A DNA stretch of 64,000 nucleotides from Paraescarpia echinospica (Eukaryota; Annelida; Polychaeta; Sabellida; Siboglinidae), in NCBI GenBank assembly GCA_020002185.1, contig CM034541.1, positions 26,689,076-26,753,075 of the forward strand. The letters run 5' to 3'. A program made the position numbers and the translations under genes. Below are positions 50,901 to 56,900 of the stretch, one piece after another (positions within the stretch are counted from its first letter, which is position 1; every line of letters starts with the position of its first letter). The notes below the pieces were generated by a model. That model had not been told where the DNA came from, made no database searches, and saw nothing but the letters and a program-made list of their open reading frames with translations.

Positions 50901-53900
50901 ACCCAGCAGAGCCTGGAAACACCGCCTCTAAACGAAGATGATGAATTTGCAGGTTTATTTACACAAATCCTCAAGACAACCCGAGAGGCAGACAGTTGAT
51001 GAAACACTCATATGTGCAGCCCAACGACTGTCTCGGTCAAGGGTTGAGTGAGTTTGTTATTTACAAAAGTTTGTTTCAACTACTTCATTTGCACTGGTTC
51101 GTATAGATGTATATGTGGCTTATTAACTTTATTTATACATTAACATTGTGGCTGTTGGCTTGATATCAAGTCAGTTCAACTTTACGGTTGTCACAAAAAA
51201 CTTGATGAACATTTTTACCAATACAAGATAGCAGTGTAATATTGTATATTCAATGCTGATGTTTCAATAACAATCCTAGTTTATGTACTGCGTGACCAGA
51301 CTAGTTGATAACATTATAAAACACCAAACAGCAATGCACCAAAAGTGTGATCTAAAATGTTATGTAAAAGAACTGATTACCTTTTACTCCAAACGAAAGC
51401 AATGCAACTCGGCCATCACACAACCCAACCGCAAAGTCATTACTTTCTGCCGAAAATGCCACTTGATTGATGGCACACGGCATCTGAACCGTGAAGGCAG
51501 CCATCGGAGGTGGCACAATCACGTCTTTAAAGGGGGTCACTAGCAGCGTTGCTGGAAAGTAAACAATTTACAGGGCACTGCAAGTATATGCCTGGTTCAT
51601 CCATCCACCTAAAATCAGGATTTTATACTGCGAGCAAATTTTGTAATTCCTATGGAAATTATGCTTGTATTGCAAGTGCTGATGACAGAAAGAAACTGCA
51701 AAACCACTGTCAGATTAGACAAAATCACAGAACATTATGCTGCAATTGTGGGATATTTGTTATGAAAAACACAATATGCAATGATGTGATTTGACAAATT
51801 CAGGGGAAAACAACATATATCCATATATACTAATTTAAAGGTACAAAGTCTTATAAAGACAAAAAATACTTTATCGATCCTCGCACGTTAATTTACATTT
51901 GTAAATGAAAAATCGCATTATGAAATATAAACAACATACAACTTTTAATTTGGTAAAACTGGTAGGTATCTAAGATAAACAAAAATGATACCTTTGTAAC
52001 CTACATTCCACTGTAACTACAGTCGATGACTGAAGTAGAAGCCTAAATCTTTGTCCGATTATTTATGCAACTCTGCCACCACATCACACAATTATTTATG
52101 CTACTCTGCCACCATCTCATGCAATTATTTACACTACTCTGCCTCCATCTCACACAATTACTTATGCTACTCTGCAACCACCTCACACAATTATTTATGC
52201 TACTCTGCTACCATCTCAGACAATTATTTATACTACTCTGCCACCATCTCACACAATTTTTTATGCTACTCTGCCACCATCTCATACAGTCATTTATGCT
52301 ACTCTGCCACTATCTCACACAATTATTTACACTACTCTGCCACCATCTCACACAATTGCTTATGCTACTCTGCCACCACCTCACACAATCAAGTATGCTA
52401 CTCTGCCACCATCTCACACAATTATTTATGCTATTCTGCAACCATCTCACACAATTATTTATGCTACTCTGCCACCATCTCATACAATCACTTATGCTAC
52501 TCTGCCACCATCTCACACAATTACGGCAGCAGCCAATTCACGAAGGTGCCATATGATAAATAACGCTGAATATTTACCTCCGTCTATGACTGCCACCGCT
52601 GCCTGGTCATCCTCCGCTGACCACTGGCTGACACTGGTCATCCAGGCCCAGGTGTACTGCAGGTACTGACCGCTGCGACACACGATGTGGAGACGAAACG
52701 TCTGCTCCGTATCCCACTGGACTGTCTCCACTCGGTCGGACGCGGCAAACTCAAGATTCTGCTTCAAATACCAATGGTAGTTTCCGACGGCCCACAGCTC
52801 AACTGTAAGACGAATGTTACTGTACATTCAGTCACGTAAATATGTAGTATATAATAAACATTTATAGAGGGCTGTGTCCGGAAAAAATCTACTCAAAGGC
52901 ATACATACACAGACTTATTAAAAGCCATCTGTGGAGTACCACAAGGCTCAATCTTAGGGCCTAAATTATCTATCCTGTATACCAATGATATTTGCAATAC
53001 TTACATTATTTTTAAATTTACCCTCTTTGCAGATGACACAAATATTTTCTGTTCTGGAAGTAATCCTGTTCAACTAAGGAGAAATATAAGTAGTGAACTG
53101 GATAAATTGAACGCGTGGTTTGCAGTTAATAAACTATCTCTAAATCTATCCAAAACTAATTTTATATTGTTTAGTAATTGCAAGAAAACATTAACATAGA
53201 AATATGCAGTAATAAAACTAAGACTGACATGGTGTATAAAACTAAATTTCTAGGTGTATTAATAGATAACAAACTCAACTGGAAAGACCATATTGCCACG
53301 ATAAAAGCACTTATCTAAAAGTATTGGAATTATGTACAAAGCAAGACATGTGTTAGATAGAACCTCCTGCATATTGTACTGTTCACAATGTCTTCCATGT
53401 AGAACTGTTGAGAAGTGTGGGGCACCACATATCAGACCAATATAAATGATATCTATATGTTACAGTGCAATGTGAGTTACCTACATCATTCAAATGTGCT
53501 ATTTCTGGAACTGCGTGTATTAAAGGTATTTTATTTGATTGAACTGAAAACTGCTATGACACTGTATAAGGCTCACAAGAGATATTTACCTGTAAATCTA
53601 CAAAATATGTTTGAGTTAACCTTGTACTCAGCCTATACCACCCGCCAAAGTAAAAATATAAGGCAAGTTTTTTCTATAATAATATCATGGTAATTGTGTT
53701 ATTTTCATGTTTGTATTAATTAATGACACAAATTTAGACAGATCTACTATCAGCGCTATACGAAGACTGTTTTTTTGTATGTTTTATTTTGTTCAATGTA
53801 TTAACTATTACTGTATTGCATGTATTAACCGGAATGGGGAAAGTGTTTAATAAGTATTACACTTCAATAGTCTCATTTTCCACAAATGTAAAATATTGTT

Positions 53901-56900
53901 ATAAACACATGTACGAGTTGACTGGAAATCATTCATTCATTCACTCATTCACCCACCCACCCACCCACCCACCCACCCACCCACCCATCCATCCATCCAT
54001 CAATTCGCAGTACGATCGGAAACTGACTGATACAGTTTTATGAGGTTGAACATTTGAGATATTTCTCAAACAAGCATCATGTGATCGCATAAAACAATCT
54101 GCCATCATAATGTTGTAAGTGGGCAAATGCACTTGACAAACCATCTTATTTAACAAATCACAAACAGACATCTTGTCTTGTACCGACTGTAAGATTTTGG
54201 TGCAAAGTCAGCAGTGTCTCCCTCTGGTGGCAAATCTTCACACCACACAGCCAAGATGGTCGAATCGATGTTCCAGCAGACTTCTTTCACCTGTCGGGAC
54301 AAAAGAGGATGGAAAAAATATTATGACAGAGCAAAGTCAAACTAAAAGTATGTGGGTTTCCTGTAGCACATTAAAATAATTACAATAAGTATGCTAACAA
54401 TGGCTAAGATTTTGTATTGTAATATTTTGCATGAGTTCTACGTATACCTTTATTTAACTACTGTTTTCCTCTTGATAAGTTCCATGTAGAACATTTCGGT
54501 CTTAAGTTTATTGTTTTGTTAATATATGATGTTTTTGTTTTAACTTTAAATAATGTATTTCTTTTAAATATATATCTACGTTGAGTGTACAATGTAAAGT
54601 GCCACTGAGCACTGAGTGAATATGGCGCTATATATGTATTTTATATCTTATGTTATTTGCTTAAACCGAATTTGTTTGGTTTTGAAAAAATTCCACTGAT
54701 CAATTTTCTATTTATACATGTATATATCCAAGTGTGCTTTGTTAGAACACTTTCAGCCACAACATATAGTCACAGAATAGAACACTTTCAGCCACAACAT
54801 ATAGTCACAGAATAGAACACTTTCAGCCACAACATGTAGTCACAGAATAGAACACTTTCAGCCACAACATGTAGTCACAGAATAGAACACTTTCAGCCAC
54901 AACATGTAGTCACAGAATAGAACACTTTCAGCCACAACATGTAGTCACAGAATGGAACACTTTCAGCCACAACATGTAGTCACAGAATGGAACACTTTCA
55001 GCCACAACATGTAGTCACAGAATGGAACACTTTCAGCCACAACATGTAGTCACAGAATAGAACACTTTCAGCCACAACATGTAGTCACAGAATAGAACAC
55101 TTTCAGCCACAACATGTAGTCACAGAATGGAACACTTTCAGCCACAACATGTAGTCACAGAATGGAACACTTTCAGCCACAACATGTAGTCACAGAATAG
55201 AACACTTTCAGCCACAACATGTAGTCACAGAATAGAACACTTTCAGCCACAACATGTAGTCACAGAATGGAACACTTTCAGCCACAACATGTAGTCACAG
55301 AATAGAACACTTTCAGCCACAACATGTAGTCACAGAATAGAACACTTTCAGCCACAACATGTAGTCACAGAATAGAACACTTTCAGCCACAACATGTAGT
55401 CACAGAATAGAACACTTTCAGCCACAACATGTAGTCACAGAATAGAACACTTTCAGCCACAACATGTAGTCACAGAATAGAACACTTTCAGCCACAACAT
55501 GTAGTCACAGAATGGAACACTTTCAGCCACAACATGTAGTCACAGAATGGAACACTTTCAGCCACAACATGTAGTCACAGAATGGAACACTTTCAGCCAC
55601 AACATGTAGTCACAGAATGGAACACTTTCAGCCACAACATGTAGTCACAGAATAGAACACTTTCAGCCACAACATGTAGTCACAGAATAGAACACTTTCA
55701 GCCACAACATGTAGTCACAGAATAGAACACTTTCAGCCACAACATGTAGTCACAGAATAGAACACTTTCAGCCACAACATGTAGTCACAGAATAGAACAC
55801 TTTCAGCCACAACATGTAGTCACAGAATAGAACACTTTCAGCCACAACATGTAGTCACAGAATAGAACACTTTCAGCCACAACATATAGTCACAGAATAG
55901 AACACTCTGTTATCTAAACACACCTGGGTATAAGAGAAAGGGACTAAACCTTTCTAAGGTGGATATTTTGACAGAGTCTCAAATACATAATTTGTAAATG
56001 ATAAATAAAACATACTCCGTCAACGTATTTCTCATTCTAACATCCGCCTGTTTCATTAATGTGGCTAAATCGTAATTCCCCTCGTAATGACCTTGACATC
56101 GTGAACTCCGAAGGGCAACGTGAACTCTCCGTGCCTCAGACCGTTGCGCTCAAAGAAGATAATGTTGTGTTTATTTGGTCGGCGTTGACTTGACACGATT
56201 AAGCTTCCCGACGGTCTGTGGAAAAAGAACACCATTGTATATACCACAGTCTCACACATAACATAGCAAACACTCTCTACAAGCATTTAACACAACCTAC
56301 AAGTCATATCTTTCATCAATGTATTAGATCTAAAATGTCAAAATAAAAATAATTATAATCAAACATTGCAATTTGTAGGTACTGTTTGTAATAATTTTGG
56401 AACTGTAATTTATATTTAATAAATGGTAAATTATTATATTTATATCACCAGTATCTGTATTGTTGGGAGTGAACCATTAATAAGAATTGCACTTCCGTTC
56501 ACCCCTTTCCACTAACACTGCAGTGTTTATCGGGGGCGTTACAATGGTTTTATTATTATACAAATTGCAGTATTTGTGGTAGAAGTTTGGGCAATTTGTT
56601 TACCCCACTTTGTCTATCTTTGAGAAGAGATATAACAATTAGTTCTTTCTGGGTCGAAGTCCGGCAAAACAAGTCGGCTGGTGCACTCGTAGAACAGGAA
56701 CAGTGGGAGAGAGAGAAGAATTGAAGGGGAGATGAAGGAGTCGATCACGATAGAATAGGGAAGGGAACGACCAGATCGTGGTTTGGAATGCGCCGATGAT
56801 AGGAAATCCGTCGGTGATATGAAAATGATGATGACGACAGACGTGGTGTCAGGGTGCTGGTGCCAGTTCGATGATTTAAAATCAGCCAGGCGACGCCAGG

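Noticed and set aside
52051..52563. 170-codon Tyr/Cys/Ser/His frame resembling a repeat protein
   Set aside because: Made by the 33-bp intronic minisatellite; adjacent frame is equally long, and the array lies in an ELP1 intron.
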